Shown: positions 1 through 11,398 of the stretch, piece by piece | How positions within the stretch are numbered: position 1 is the first letter of the stretch | Layout: every line of letters begins with the position of its first letter | Assembly (NCBI GenBank): GCA_900312665.1 | Contig: ONZQ02000006.1 | Span: 1,675,990-1,739,989, forward strand | Length of the DNA: 64,000 bases | Reading direction: 5' to 3' | Origin: Cephalotrichum gorgonifer | Taxonomy: Eukaryota > Ascomycota > Sordariomycetes > Microascales > Microascaceae | Program-made: the position numbers and the translations under genes | The notes under the pieces: model-generated | What the model saw: only the letters and a program-made list of their open reading frames with translations | What the model was told of the DNA's origin: nothing | Database searches by the model: none

Positions 1-299
1 GGGGGCGGTGGATGGGAAGGCGGGTTGCCTCAGGGCACCTGCCGCCCGTAAGACCACCGTCCAGAGGCGGGACTCCCCCCTGGGGAGTTACCCCCTCGAC
101 CCCCTCCGGGGGAGGGAAGAGGCCTCGGGCCATCTCTCGACGGAGGGTGGTGGGGGAGGGTCGCCCGGGCGGGCGCGAAGCGCTGGAGGTTTTTTTTCTG
201 ACTTGGTGGTTTTGGACGAGTTCTGGACGTGTTCCGGCGGCGAGGGCGAGGCGCCCGCGCGAGGAGCGGCGTGTCGTGCGCTGTATTTACAGTGGGCTA

Positions 300-645
300 T
301 AGTGGGTACAACGCTGTGGCCGTAGGGGGCTTGGGGGGTTGGCCACAGTGGGTGGTGCGCTACGAGGTGCGCTACGGGTAAGTTATAGTGGCTAGCTACA
401 GTGGGTGGTGCGCTACGGGGTGCGCTACGGGATGGTCGTAGTGGGTCAGCTACAGTGGGACAGCGCTGTGGCTACGGGGGTGAGCCATAGTGGGCGAGTT
501 AGTGGGCGAGCTAGTGGGCCACAGTGGGTGGCGCGCTGCGAGGTCCGCTACGAGATCCTCCTAGGGGGGTCGGTTACAGTGGGCCACAGTGGGTGGCGCG
601 CTACGAGATGCGCTACGGGTAAGGTATAGTGGGTTAGCTACGGGG
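300..645. repeat. Degenerate G-rich direct repeats
   Basis: Two short motifs recur in imperfect copies: gtgcgctacggg (around 355-382, 409-432 and 593-619) and ctacagtgggt (around 395, 451 and 575). The top strand is strongly G-rich. Copies differ by scattered substitutions and spacing, so this is an old array and not a fresh tandem repeat. The flanking 1-299 is GC-rich and 646-948 is of ordinary composition; I see no gene in either. Short open frames here consist of the repeat translated and are not credible. Confidence 0.6.
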
Positions 646-948
646 CGCTCTCGGATGGAATGCTCCTGTGGCGGGTTGCCATCCGGGACAGTCGCTGATA
701 AACCTGATCAGGATGAAGTTTGACAGGCTGGGAGTCGAGCCTCGGTCGGCCTCCCACGCTACCGCTTACGCAAAGCACCAGCCCAAGGGTTCAGCTTATG
801 GACTAAACTAACCACCTCCTCTTTAAGAGTTACTCTGACTGACATTTAGTAAATGGCACCTGGCTGACAATTACCTTCCATTACTGAGCTGTGATAACGA
901 CATATATATCACTCTAACCAAGCCGGGCCACTCATGGCTCTAGCTCAA

Positions 949-2510
949 CTAGAAATTGTACTTCATACCTGGCTTTGCCAGGCTGATAATCTTCCTCTCC
1001 GTAAACTCCTCCACTCCCGCCATGCCGCCAAAGCGACCGTACCCGCTGCTCCCGCCGACTCCACCGTTCGGCAGCGTCGCCTCGATGTAAACGGTCGGCC
1101 CATTGATGTGGCAGCTGCCCGCCCTAACCTCCCCAGCGAGCTCCATGGCGCGCATGACGTCGCGCGAAAAGATGCTGGCGCACAAGGAGAAGTCGCTGTC
1201 GTTGGCTAGCGCCACGCCCTCCTCGTCGGACCCGAACTCGAGAAGTATCATCACTGGGCCGAATGATTCCTGGTGGTACAGGTCCATGGCGCTAGTGACG
1301 CCCTCGAGGATGTGCGGGCGCAGGATAGTCTTATTCGGGCCGTGGATCCGCAGGTCGCCTGCCAGGAGGGTGGCGCCGGCGTCAACGGCGGACAGGACAA
1401 GGCCGAGGACCCGCGTCGCGGAGGCGGGCGTGAAGAGGCCCGAGATGGACACGCCCTCCTCCGCGAGGTGGTTCCCGCACTTGAGCCCCCCAGCCCGCGC
1501 GAGCAGCTTCTCCCTGAACTCTGCCATGACGTCGCGGTGCACGATGACCCTCTCCGTCGACATGCATATCTGCCCACTGTTCGACAGGCCCCCGAACACG
1601 ATGGCCTCGACGGCGTTGTCGAGGTCGGCGTCCGCGCGCACGATCACGGGGGCCTTGCCGCCGAGCTCGAGCACGCACTTCTTCAGGCAGGAGGCGGCCC
1701 AGCCGGCGATGATGGCACCGACGCGCTCACTGCCTGTGAAGTTGACGTGGCGCACGAGGGGGTGCTTGACGGCGTGCTCGGTGACCTCGGGGGCGCGTGC
1801 GGGGCTCGCGGGGAGGAATGAAACGCAGCCGGGGGGGAGGCCGGCGGCGGTGAGGGCTCGGATGACGAGGTGCTGGGACTTGGGGCTGTGCTCGGAGGGC
1901 TTGAGCACGACCGTGTTGCCGCAGATCAGGGGGCAGGCGATGGCGCGCGCCGTGAGGTTGACCTGGGTGTGTGTGAGCGGCGGGAAGTGGAAAAAATAAC
2001 TTCGTTTCGCCGTGGGGGAAAATAGCTTACGGGAGCGTTCCAGGGGCTTATCGCAAACACAACGCCGAGGGCCTCCCTAGCCACCAGAACGGTGGTGTCC
2101 GGGCGATCGGCCGGCACGATCTCTCCCTTGATGTGCGTCGCCAGGCCAGCCGCCTCGCGCAGCACGCCCGCCGTCGCGAGGATGTTCACCCGCACCCAGG
2201 CCTCCGTGGCCGAGACCTCGGCCCTGAGGATCTCGGGCGCATCGCCCCCCATGTACCCCTCGAGGATGTCGGCCGCCCTGAGGAAGATGGCGCGCCGCGC
2301 CGAGGGGCCGAGCCTGGACCACGTCTTGAAGGCTGCGTGGGCACTGTCTATTGCGTCGGATACGTCCTGCACCGTGGCGTCGGCGCAGGAGTATATGGGC
2401 GAGCCCGTCATGGGGTTGGTCACTTGGAACTCGGCATTGTCGGAGCTAGGACGGTATTCACCGTTGATGAAGAGCTGTTGGGCCTCCCCCAGGGTTGATG
2501 TCTCTGACAT
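949..2510 (-). CDS. Aldehyde dehydrogenase, benzaldehyde/salicylaldehyde type
   Basis: NAD(P)-dependent oxidation of an aromatic aldehyde to its acid. The model has two exons (2510-2031 and 1962-949) with a 68-bp intron (GTAAGC...CAG) and encodes 497 residues, normal for the family. ALDH landmarks occur in order: SPWNAP at the exon junction, NFTGS (about 234-238), ELGGKAP with the general-base Glu near 259, and NSGQICMS with the catalytic Cys near 293. An upstream in-frame ATG at 2537 would add nine residues; I chose 2510 because the SETSTLGEAQ start is more typical. It is divergent from the ThDP enzyme across a 612-bp intergenic region, so benzaldehyde made by that enzyme is the obvious candidate substrate. 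That link is inferred; vanillin or salicylaldehyde are alternatives. Confidence 0.88.
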
Positions 2511-3122
2511 TGTGACGGTGTTTGACCAGAAGAACAAGAATGGGGTATCAAACGGGATATTTGGTACTACTAGCTACAGGCCCATACGACGCGGGAAGCC
2601 CTTCAAATGCAAAGAGAATGGCCCACTCCCGACTAATACGCTAGAGGGCCACGGGCAGCCTGCCGACGATACTACCCACCATGTTCGAGAAGTCTTGGTT
2701 TTGCTGTGTGACTCCAATGCGGGGTTGCTTGGAAAAAGTCGGGGCAACGAATGGGGAAAGAAGAAACTGGAGAAAAAGGCAGGGGCAGATGTCCGCCGGG
2801 CGCGGAAGCATACTTCCGTTGACAAGCCTGAGAGATCCCGACGTCGGCGCTAGTGGCCAGGATCAATGAACCAGTGCAACTAAGACCGCTAGCGGCTACT
2901 TCGGCCAGCCAAGGGACTTGAGCGGCGCCACGGCCTCTTAGCCATGTGTAGCCTGTTGCAGAATGCTGATGGTTCTGGTCAGCTAAATTGAAGTCCACTT
3001 CTAAATCTTGCAGACGTAAATAAAGGAACACCTAGGCCTGCAGACAATAAGGCGCAAAAGTGTTGCCGAGTCAAGACAAGGTTCCTTCTCTTCCTAGTAT
3101 CCTTTTCCGAATCTTTCTCAAC
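2511..3122. promoter_or_regulatory. Shared divergent promoter region
   Basis: This 612-bp interval separates the starts of the aldehyde dehydrogenase and the ThDP enzyme and should carry both promoters. It contains a perfect 10-bp palindrome CCGCTAGCGG (2886-2895) and a CCG-N7-CGG element inside the inverted repeat TCCGC...GCGGA (2792-2806). Paired CCG/CGG triplets are the usual targets of Zn2Cys6 regulators, one of which is encoded at 8414-11180. Such sites also occur by chance in GC-rich DNA, so binding is only a suggestion. Confidence 0.45.
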
Positions 3123-4992
3123 ATGGCGCAATCATCACAGCCCTCCACCAAACCGGTGACCGGCGCTGCCGCAATCCTGCATGCCCTTGAGGCCGCAGGC
3201 ATCACCCACCTCTTCGTGAACCTCGGCTCCGACCACCCAGCTTTCCTGTCTGCATTCGCCGGCAGGCAGTTCCCCAAGATCCGGGTCTTCACCTCGCCCA
3301 ACGAGATGAACGCGCTCTCAGCAGCCTCAGGCTTTGCCCAGCTCACAGGGAAGCCCGCTGCTGTGCTCGTGCATGTCGAGTGCGGGACGCAGGGGTTGGC
3401 GGGCGCGGTCCACAATGTAAGCAAGGGCCGGATCCCGGTCATGATCCTTGCAGGGACTGTCCCTGTGACGATGGAAGGCGAATTGATGGGTAGCAGGAAC
3501 GAGTTAAGTTTGCAAGACACACCTTGCCTGCGCTCAGTTAGCTGCGGAAATTAACAGCTTGACTAGGTATATCCATTGGATCCAGGACGTTCCAGACCAG
3601 AGAGCCATTGTACGCCAGTATATGCGCTACGAGCATGAAATCCGCCGGCCGCAAAACGCTGTGCAGCTTGTCCTTAGAGCCCTGCAGTTCGTCATGTCAG
3701 AACCGCAAGGGCCCGCGTACCTCATTGCCAGCAGGGAAGTCCTCGAAGAGGAAACCGACCTCACCGTCCCTGCCATCCCCTCCCAAGATCCCTCCAAGAC
3801 CGCCGCCCTGGAACCCCAAGGACTCGGTCCCGCCTCGTTGGACCTCCTCTGTACGGCGCTGCTCCGGGCCCGGAAACCCCTCATCGTAACTAGCTACCTT
3901 GGTCGGTCCAAAGCAGGCTTCGAAGCCCTCAGGGGCTTCGCCACGCTCCTCGCTATACCCGTCCACGAAAGTGCTCCTATATATAACAACTTCCCCACCA
4001 CGTCCTACCTCCACCAAGGTCACCAGTGGAACGGCGGCGGACAGCTCCCCGCGTTGGCAGAGGCCGACGTGGTCCTCGTCATCGACGCCGATGTGCCCTG
4101 GATCCCGGCGCAGTCGAAGCCGAGCCCCGATGCAAAGGTGTATCACCTGGACTGCGATCCACTAAAAGAAAACACTACTCTATGGTCCCTCCCGTGCGAG
4201 AAGCGGTGGAAAGTCGATTCCGCCACCGCCCTTGAACAGCTCGCCGCTGCGGTCAGGCAAAGCGCCCTCTTCGGAACAGAGGAGATAGCAGCCATCGTAA
4301 ACGAACGCCAGACACGCCTCAAAGAACGCTTCACGGAGAGGCGCGCGAGGCTAGCTAGTGTGGAGGAGATCCCCGCCGCCGGCAACATAACGGTCCCTTA
4401 CTTCATGTCTCGCCTCCGAGAAGCCGCGAGCGGCGTACGCGTCGTCGGCCTTAACGAGTCCACCACAAACCTCGGCAACGTCGCCGACCACCTCCACCAC
4501 GACGAGCCCCACAGCCTCATCGGCAGCGGCGGCGGCGCCCTGGGGTGGTACTCCGGTGGCGCGGTCGGCGCGTCCCTGGCCCTGCGGTCGGCGGGCCGGC
4601 AGGACGACCTCGTCGTGGCCTTCACGGGCGACGGCACCTGGCTCTTTGGCGTCCCCAGCTGCGCCTACTGGATGGCGAAGAAATACGAGACACCCTTCCT
4701 CACGGTCATCTGGAACAACGGCGGGTGGGGCTCCCCCAAGAACGCCTGCATCCGCATCCACCCCGAGGTGGCGGGCGCGCCTGTTCCTGAGGGCCGCAAG
4801 CTGAGCGACGAGCTGATGGTCTCCATCACGCCGTCACCCGCGTTTGGAAAGATTGCTGAGGGCGCGGGGGACGCGTGGTGGGCGCAGGTTACGAGGGCAG
4901 AGGGTGTGGATGAGGCCTGTCGCGAGGCGATTCGGGTCGTTAGGGAGGAGAAGCGGAGCGCTGTAATCGAGGTTGTCATTGACTCTATCTGA
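3123..4992 (+). CDS. ThDP-dependent decarboxylase, benzoylformate decarboxylase-like
   Basis: Thiamine-diphosphate enzyme of the acetolactate synthase/benzoylformate decarboxylase superfamily. Exons 3123-3502 and 3567-4992 (64-bp intron) give 601 residues. The N-terminal PYR domain has the cofactor-activating Glu61 (SPNEMNA). His84 (VHVECG) appears to fall where His70 of Pseudomonas benzoylformate decarboxylase lies. The C-terminal PP domain has the ThDP/Mg motif GDG (481-483) followed by NN (510-511). The conserved stretch GSRNEYIHWIQD is restored only by splicing. It sits between an aromatic aldehyde dehydrogenase and an FMN-dependent 2-hydroxyacid dehydrogenase. That context argues for decarboxylation of an aryl 2-oxo acid such as benzoylformate. 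A 2-hydroxyacyl-CoA lyase or acetolactate-synthase-like activity remains possible; 601 residues is longer than bacterial benzoylformate decarboxylase. Confidence 0.85.
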
Positions 4993-5375
4993 TGTAGATA
5001 CTATTATAGGACAACTAGAAACAATGAGTGATTACTGTATCGTACCTAGCTTCTCGGTATGCTTCGCACAAATTCATTGTCGAGTACAGTATAAAATGGT
5101 ATAGGCCCACTGGCCTGCCCCGTTCTCTACACCGATAGACTGGAACATACCGGCCCTGAGCGGCACCGGAAACATGTACCCGGGCCCACATGCACTAAGT
5201 ACTCAGTTAATCGGTGTACAGGCATGAGGGGTGCAGCGGGACGTCGTATAATACACAACTAATCCGAAAGGTGCGTAGCCTTAGTTAAAAACGCTGGAAA
5301 CCTGATCTGTTGCAAACTCAGCATATCTCAATAAAATATTCCGTGCCGCCAAAAACGCCCCAAGTGAGCAAGAAT
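4993..5375. promoter_or_regulatory. Upstream region of the FMN dehydrogenase
   Basis: Intergenic, 383 bp. It carries one CCG-N8-CGG element at 5150-5163, the same architecture as the element at 13661-13674 in the transporter/monooxygenase promoter. An in-frame ATG/ORF extension exists from 5310, but the family-typical start is at 5376. No other structure was recognised. Confidence 0.35.
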
Positions 5376-6735
5376 ATGGCATCTAAGCCGGAACTCTATT
5401 CCGTCGACGACTTCGAGTCGTACGCGGCGGAAACCCTGCCAAAGATGGTCCGGGACTACTTCAACGGCGGCGCCCTGGACAGCATCACCCTCCACGCGAA
5501 CCAGGAAGCCTACCGCCGTTTCTACATAAGGCCCAGGGTCCTCCGCGACGTCTCCACCATCGACACCAAGACCCGCGTATTCCCCGACGGAAACACGATC
5601 CCCTTCCCCTGCTGCGTGGCCCCCGCCGCGATGCAGCGCATGGTCCACCCGGACGGAGAAGTGGCGACGGCGAGGGCCTGCGGAGCGTACGGTGTTGTTT
5701 TGGGTCTGAGCAGCTTTAGCACGACGAGCCTCGAGGACGTGAAGAGGGAGGCGGACCGGGCAAGGGAGCAGACCGGGAGGGATGGCGAGGGCGAGTGTGT
5801 TTTGCAAATGTATCTCTTTGAGAACCGGTCCACGAGCGAGGACTTGATCAGGAGAGCAGAGGGTGAGTTGTATCAACTGGTTTGGAGGGACCACGCTTTT
5901 ACGTTAGCGAATTTCCTGACGACCCTGTTTAGAGATGGGCTACAAGGCCATTGTTCTGACGGTCGACACTCCGTATTTTGGCCGGAGGTTGACCGAGATT
6001 CGAAACAGGTTCAAGGTACCACCTCATCTAAAGATGGCGAACTTTCCAGACACGCTTGGGGTGAAGACGGGCTCAGAACACCGAACGAATGACCTCCACG
6101 GTGACAGGGAAGGTCGATCTGCCCAGAACCCAGCGCTACCTAACAAGAACGGTAAGACCACATCTTGTCCCCTTCGAGCTCCGTCATGCAGCCTCTAACA
6201 ATTCGCAGATCCGACATTGACGTGGGATTCCATCAGATACTTGAAAGCCATCACAAAGCTACCAATCTGGCTCAAGGGCATAATGACCGTGGAAGACGCC
6301 CTGTTGGCTGTACAACACGGAGCTGACGGGATCTTCGTCTCGAACCACGGCGGCCGGCAGCTAGACCAAGCGCCGCCTACCCTGCGCGTGCTGCACGACA
6401 TCGCCAAGGCAGTCGACAGAAGGGTACCCATCGTATGTACTTAATTCAAATCGTCCGCCGCCTTGAGTAAGACACTAATCAGTCTCCAGCATTTTGACGG
6501 CGGTGTAAGGCGCGGATCAGATATCTTCAAGGCGCTTTGCCTGGGCGCGAGCATCGTTTGGATCGGACGCCCTGCGCTCTGGGCGATTGCCTACGACGGG
6601 GAGCACGGACTTCGCAATGCGCTGAAGATTCTGGAGGATGAGTTCAGGGCGTGCATGGGCCTTGCGGGGTGCACGAGCCTGGAGCAACTGGGGCCGGAAT
6701 ATGTGATGGAAGTTGACGCTCCCGCAAAGCTTTGA
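5376..6735 (+). CDS. FMN-dependent L-2-hydroxyacid dehydrogenase/oxidase (mandelate or lactate type)
   Basis: Oxidises an L-2-hydroxy acid to the 2-oxo acid. Four exons (5376-5862, 5933-6151, 6209-6432, 6490-6735) with introns of 70, 57 and 57 bp give 391 residues. That is the size of the glycolate oxidase/mandelate dehydrogenase core, without a cytochrome b2 domain. Active-site features are visible: Tyr28 (RDYFNGGA) and Tyr146 (LQMYLF) at the positions of the two glycolate oxidase tyrosines, Lys258 (IWLKG), and the catalytic His282/Arg285 in SNHGGRQLD. The FMN-phosphate motif DGGVRRGSD follows. The loop around 195-236 is divergent, as is usual in this family, where it sets partner and membrane association. 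The neighbouring benzoylformate-decarboxylase-like gene points to mandelate as substrate. Lactate or other 2-hydroxy acids cannot be excluded. Confidence 0.88.
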
Positions 6736-6875
6736 TTTGAGGGCTTGATGCCTAAATATAAGATTTGCATACCATTTTATTACCCGTTTCTAGGTAAATT
6801 GAATAGATAGGTCCAACAACATTGTCGAGTTCAAGGCCCTCGTAAGTTTGGGGTCTAATGTAGTCATGTCCATGT

Positions 6876-7739
6876 TTACCTCTTCTCCAAGAACGGAATG
6901 ACTACCCCGCAAAACGGCTCCAACCCATCGATGAAGCAAACGTGGCCGGCATTCTTAATAACCCTAAGCTCAACAGCCCTATTCTTACCCGCATCCCGGA
7001 ATCCCTTCTCAATCTTGGCCCGCATATCCTCCATCTTGACGGGCAAATCCGCATCCTTCTCGCCAACCACCAGCAGCGCATCCTCGCACCCGGCCGCTAC
7101 CTTGCCGAGGAGAGGCTCCAAGTCGAACGTCTGGCTCCTTAGCGCGGCGCAGCACGTCTCGAAGCCATCGAGCGTTGTCGTCTTCATGAGCTCCTCCACA
7201 CGGGCAGCCTCGTCTGGGTGCGCAGCGAGCCACTCTCGCCCGAACCACCGCTCCAGCGTCCCTGCGCGGACGGCGTCTAGGGAACCCTCCCTGCGCGCAC
7301 CCGCCACGCGGTCGCCGAATGCGTCAGGCACGCCGGCGTTCACAGGCGACGCAGAAATTGTATCGCAGATGACAACCCGGTCGACCACACCGGGGTGCTG
7401 CGCGAGGAAGTAGACGGACATGGCAGCGCCCATGGACACGCCGATCCACGCATGGATCCTTGCGAGACCAAGGTGCTTGAGGAGCGCGGCGACGTCGTCA
7501 GCCATGGAGGAGAAGCTAGTGGACGATAGGTCCCTGGGTACGCCCGACCCGCCGTGGCCGGGCTGGTCGAAGCGCAGGGGGCGGAACCCGCGTGAGACGA
7601 GGCGCTCGACGACGTGGTCCCAGGACGTGTGGTCCGAGGTGAGGGAATTCGCCAGGAGGACGACGGGGCCGTTGGTGGGGTTGAGGGAGAGGTTGTAGGC
7701 GAGGGGCCGGCCGTCGCGCAGAGTGAATGTGGTAGCCAT
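6876..7739 (-). CDS. Alpha/beta hydrolase, 3-oxoadipate enol-lactonase-like
   Basis: Single-exon gene of 287 residues from the ATG at 7739. The triad is visible: Ser102 in GVSMGA, Asp229 in VVGEKDADLP, and His266 in NAGHVCFID. The overall pattern is that of 3-oxoadipate enol-lactone hydrolases, which open the lactone in the lower beta-ketoadipate pathway. The frame stays open upstream to an ATG at 7928. The extra 63 residues contain many Arg/Ser/Thr and no acidic residue, like a mitochondrial presequence, so two start sites may be used. The gene converges on the FMN dehydrogenase (141 bp apart) and is divergent from the regulator gene. Other small-molecule alpha/beta hydrolase activities are possible. 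Confidence 0.8.
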   Translation of the reverse strand: MATTFTLRDGRPLAYNLSLNPTNGPVVLLANSLTSDHTSWDHVVERLVSRGFRPLRFDQPGHGGSGVPRDLSSTSFSSMADDVAALLKHLGLARIHAWIGVSMGAAMSVYFLAQHPGVVDRVVICDTISASPVNAGVPDAFGDRVAGARREGSLDAVRAGTLERWFGREWLAAHPDEAARVEELMKTTTLDGFETCCAALRSQTFDLEPLLGKVAAGCEDALLVVGEKDADLPVKMEDMRAKIEKGFRDAGKNRAVELRVIKNAGHVCFIDGLEPFCGVVIPFLEKR

Positions 7740-8413
7740 TTTAGACGAGGAGGACGGAATTTGGGTAAAACGGGAGGGTGTAGGGAGACGAGAATGAGAA
7801 AACGAGATGACTTTGCTCAGCGGGGTCGAGTACCTCGCAAGGGGTGTTATTGTAACGCAACGCGGTGGTGACGTTCTCAGGGTAGCCGACCTTGCGAGCG
7901 TTCTAGATGGCCTCAGACCGAATCTCATAGAGACCGAAAGCTAGCTCGTGAGCACGATTTTTCCAACCAGTACGTCATCACCATAGCCCCTCTCCTGAGT
8001 CCTCCCCCACCCCTCTTAACACGGTCCGATATGTCAGGAACAAGGGTCCACAGACTCCAAGACGTGAGAAATTGGTCCAGTTGACAAATCCCCACATCAG
8101 CCCTGCTCTTCCGAACAACCGTTCTCATCTCCACTTCTCCCCCAACCCTCGGCTACTGCCGAGTGCCACTCTGGGGCAAGCGCAAAGGAGGACTCGCGCT
8201 AAACCCAGTTTAATTCGCCCCCTCCTTCACACTTCGCGCTAGCGAGAAGCCACGACGGGTGCATGCTTCCTGGCTTTCTCATGGAAGTCTCACCTCGGTT
8301 TATATTATTGTTTATCCCACAGACGCCGGTTGTACTCTTCCGCCCCATCGGATACCGGTCTGCGCTCGAAGCGTCACTCTCCTGGAAAACACTTTGCCAA
8401 AGCGGACGACGAA
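7740..8413. promoter_or_regulatory. Divergent region between hydrolase and regulator
   Basis: The interval holds the presumed promoters of the hydrolase (minus) and the Zn2Cys6 regulator (plus). The first 189 bp are the possible alternative N-terminal extension of the hydrolase (7740-7928). A CCG-N6-CGG element lies at 8340-8351, shortly before the regulator ATG, and could be an autoregulatory site; this is a guess from spacing alone. Confidence 0.35.
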
Positions 8414-11180
8414 ATGGCCGACCCTGCTGCTGATAGGGCTGCCGGGAGGGGACTCCGGCGGGTACCCCAGCAGCTCCGCAAGCGGTCAGCTCAGAGCTGC
8501 GACTTGTGCCGCAAGGTATGTTTTAAGCAAAGTCTGTTTGGTAATGCAATGGCGGTTCATCGATAGGCTGACGTGTGGAGTCCGCAGCGACGGTGTAAGT
8601 GCGTTCCAGGCCAGTCTGGACGCGCCTGCGCGACGTGCGAGAAGCACAATGTGGACTGCTCGTATACACTGCCAAGAAAACCTAGGTTTTACGGCAGCAT
8701 AGACGATCTAAGTGATCGGTGTGTAGAGCCATCACGCCGTACAGTCGTTAAACATAATACTATACGAAACTGTTGCTAACAAACCGCTTCAGTCACAAGT
8801 GCCTTGAGGCCATCGTCAAGGGCGCCTTCCCAGGCGAGCCCACAGAAACAGTCGCGGACCTGCGAAAGATAGGTCAGCGGATGGGCTATTCGATGCCCCC
8901 GCCTAGGCCACAGCAACAGCAACAGTCCAGCTTATCAGCCCTCGTCAAGTCGTACGTTGTAGACCCGGGGCCCCCGCCGCCGCCGCCGCAACTGCGTCTC
9001 CTGTACTCACCACCAATCCGCCCCAAGCCCAACCGGCCGCTGGGCCACACTCTCGTCGCAACAGCTGTCCCGACGTTGGAATTACCGCCAGCGGAAGGTT
9101 ATCCGGCTATGTGGCCGGGGATGACTCGCCGCCCGACGACGGGGAGAGTCTCGGGCTGATCCAGGACCCCTCGGGACGCCAACATTACATAGGCCCCTCA
9201 GGGAGCCTGCAGTTTCTCAGCCAGCTGCGGAGGCTCTTGATCGCGAGGAATCGGCAGCAACCCGTCGACGATGACGAGTCGCCCGGTGCGTCCAAGTTTA
9301 CCGAAGACAACGTGGCGCAGGCCCTCGAGGCCGAAAGCTTCCCCGTAAATGTAGAGGACGCGGCAGCGGAGAGGACCGGCGAGGGGGGCGGCGCGCATAA
9401 TGAGCTATCACCCAGTTCCATATCGTCTTCCATCGCCAGGGACTTTACGCGCCAGCCATGGGACGCGGCGAGCGATCTTTTCAAGAAGCTCCCCCCCCGC
9501 CAGGTCACCGACCAGCTGCTACAATCCTACTTCAAGAGTGCCCACGAGGATTTCCCCCTGTTCCACCGCGGCACTTTCGAAGAGGAATACGAGTCCTACT
9601 GGGCCCGCAACAAGCAGCATATCTCCGGGCCGGAATCCGTCCAGACGCCGCAGGTCGAATGGGGATGGTTCGCAGTCCTGCAGATGATGATCGTCTTCGG
9701 CTCCATGTGCGACCCCAGCATCCCGGGAATCGACCACGCTCCCCTGCGCTCCAAGTGCGTCGTCATCACGCGCGGCCTCCTCCCGCAGCTCGTCTGCAAG
9801 TGCTCCCTCTCCAACGTCCGCGCCCTCCTGCTCCTCTCCCTCTTCCTCCACAACAACAATGAGCGGAACGCCGCGTGGAACCTCGTCGGCGCCGCCACGC
9901 GCATCTCCTTCGCGCTCGGCCTCCACCGCCGAGACGTGGCGGCGTGCTTCCGCCCCATCGAGAGGGAGGTCCGCAAGCGTGTCTTCTGCACGCTCTACGA
10001 ATTTGAGCAGTTCCTCGCCTCGAGCCTCGGCCGGCCGAGCGGGCTCAACGACTCGGACGTCGAGACCGCGCTGCCCAAGGAGGGGGTCCTGGGCACCGCG
10101 GGTATGGGCAGGGTCGTCGCGCTCTCCGTCAAGCTGCAGAGAATACTCGGGCGGGCCCGCACCTCCCATGCCGTGCGGTCCCTGTCGAACAGAGACGCCA
10201 GCGCGCCGGGCCACGAGGCGTCCGCGAAGGAGACGATGGCGCTTTTGAAGGAGTGGCACGAGGAGCTCGCCTCCTGTCAGAGTCTCAACATTCCGTCCAT
10301 CGTGGAGCCCGACGACTCATTCAAAGAGGTGAGCCCACCCACCACCATGTCATTCAACGAGGTGAAGTTCCTATTAGGCTGGCAGGATCGCACTCGCCTC
10401 CGCGCGGCCTTGGTTCTTCATATGCAGTACCGGTACATCGCCATCATGGTCTCCCGTCCCTTCCTGCTCCGCGATGCCGCCCTGGCTCGTGTTTCTCAAT
10501 TGGAAGCGAATGAGCCGGGAGTCGGTGCATCTCCGGCTCTCGCAGATATCTGTGTGCAGAACGCATGTCAACTAGCCAAGATCGTCCTTCTCCTGGGTGA
10601 ATTCGACCTCGTAAGCGGCGTCTGCGGCATGGACGTCTTCTACGCCTACTCGGCCTCCATGGTCCTCATCCTCGGGTCCATCCGGGAGTCGACGCGTGGA
10701 CCCAGCGCCTCGGAGACGAAGGTCCAGGCAGACCTCCGCCAGCTCACCAAGTCGTTGTGGCAGGTCGTCTCTAAGGTTCCCAAGAGCGGTACGATGACGA
10801 GGTTCACGAGGGTCATGGCCGCTTTTGAAGAGAGCGTGTTCAACCACGGGTCTGCGGCGCGTCCAGAGTTAAGCCGTTCCTACGCTCCCACACCTAGAAA
10901 GGAAAACGGGGAGCAATGCATCCACCCCGGGATGGAAATGGCCCCAGTGAGCCGATTCGGGTCCGTCGACCCGGGGCTCGTCGTACCACAAGCGCCGACG
11001 ATGGCGGGCTTCCTTGGCACTTCGTTTCCAGGGATGGAGGTCTGGCCGCAGGCGGACTGGGGCACGTTTGATGACGGGAGGGAGTTTAACAGTTGGATTG
11101 CGTCGCTATTGCAGCCTGTCGATACGACTATGGCGGCGGACTTTGAGCTGGATTCGGTTTCGACGGATGCCCCGATGTAA
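8414..11180 (+). CDS. Zn2Cys6 transcription factor
   Basis: Probable pathway-specific regulator. Exon 1 (8414-8515) and exon 2 (8588-8718) together form the binuclear zinc cluster: C-x2-C-x6-C, eight residues, C-x2-C-x6-C. The first intron interrupts the cluster right after CDLCRK. Exon 3 starts at 8793 (HKCLEAIVKG). A further intron is needed to reach the long frame; GTACGT at 8952 to CAG at 9064 keeps frame and gives 835 residues, but an acceptor at 9091 also fits. A fungal-specific transcription factor domain follows, starting about LLQSYFKSAHEDFPLFHRG and including the GRP...DVETALP segment. The gene sits centrally among the catabolic genes, as pathway regulators usually do. The target genes are inferred from position. 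Confidence 0.87.
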
Positions 11181-11398
11181 TAGCTATTTGCACTTTTTTA
11201 TTTAGCGCTACTGGGTATTACGATCTACTAGACTACGGTGACAAGTATATGATTCAAGGCACATTCATAAATGATAAATGTATAGACGTCTTCAGATATG
11301 TGCGAGCCGGTAGGGCTCGGTCCAGAGGCTCCAAAAACGCAACAAGATCATCAAAAAGCTCATGTCCGAGCCACCCGCGAGACCCTATTCACCCGCTT

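Noticed and set aside
10329..10377. Possible 49-bp intron (GTGAGC...TAG) in the Zn2Cys6 gene
   Set aside because: Removing 49 bp would break the reading frame, while the unspliced frame is open and continuous.
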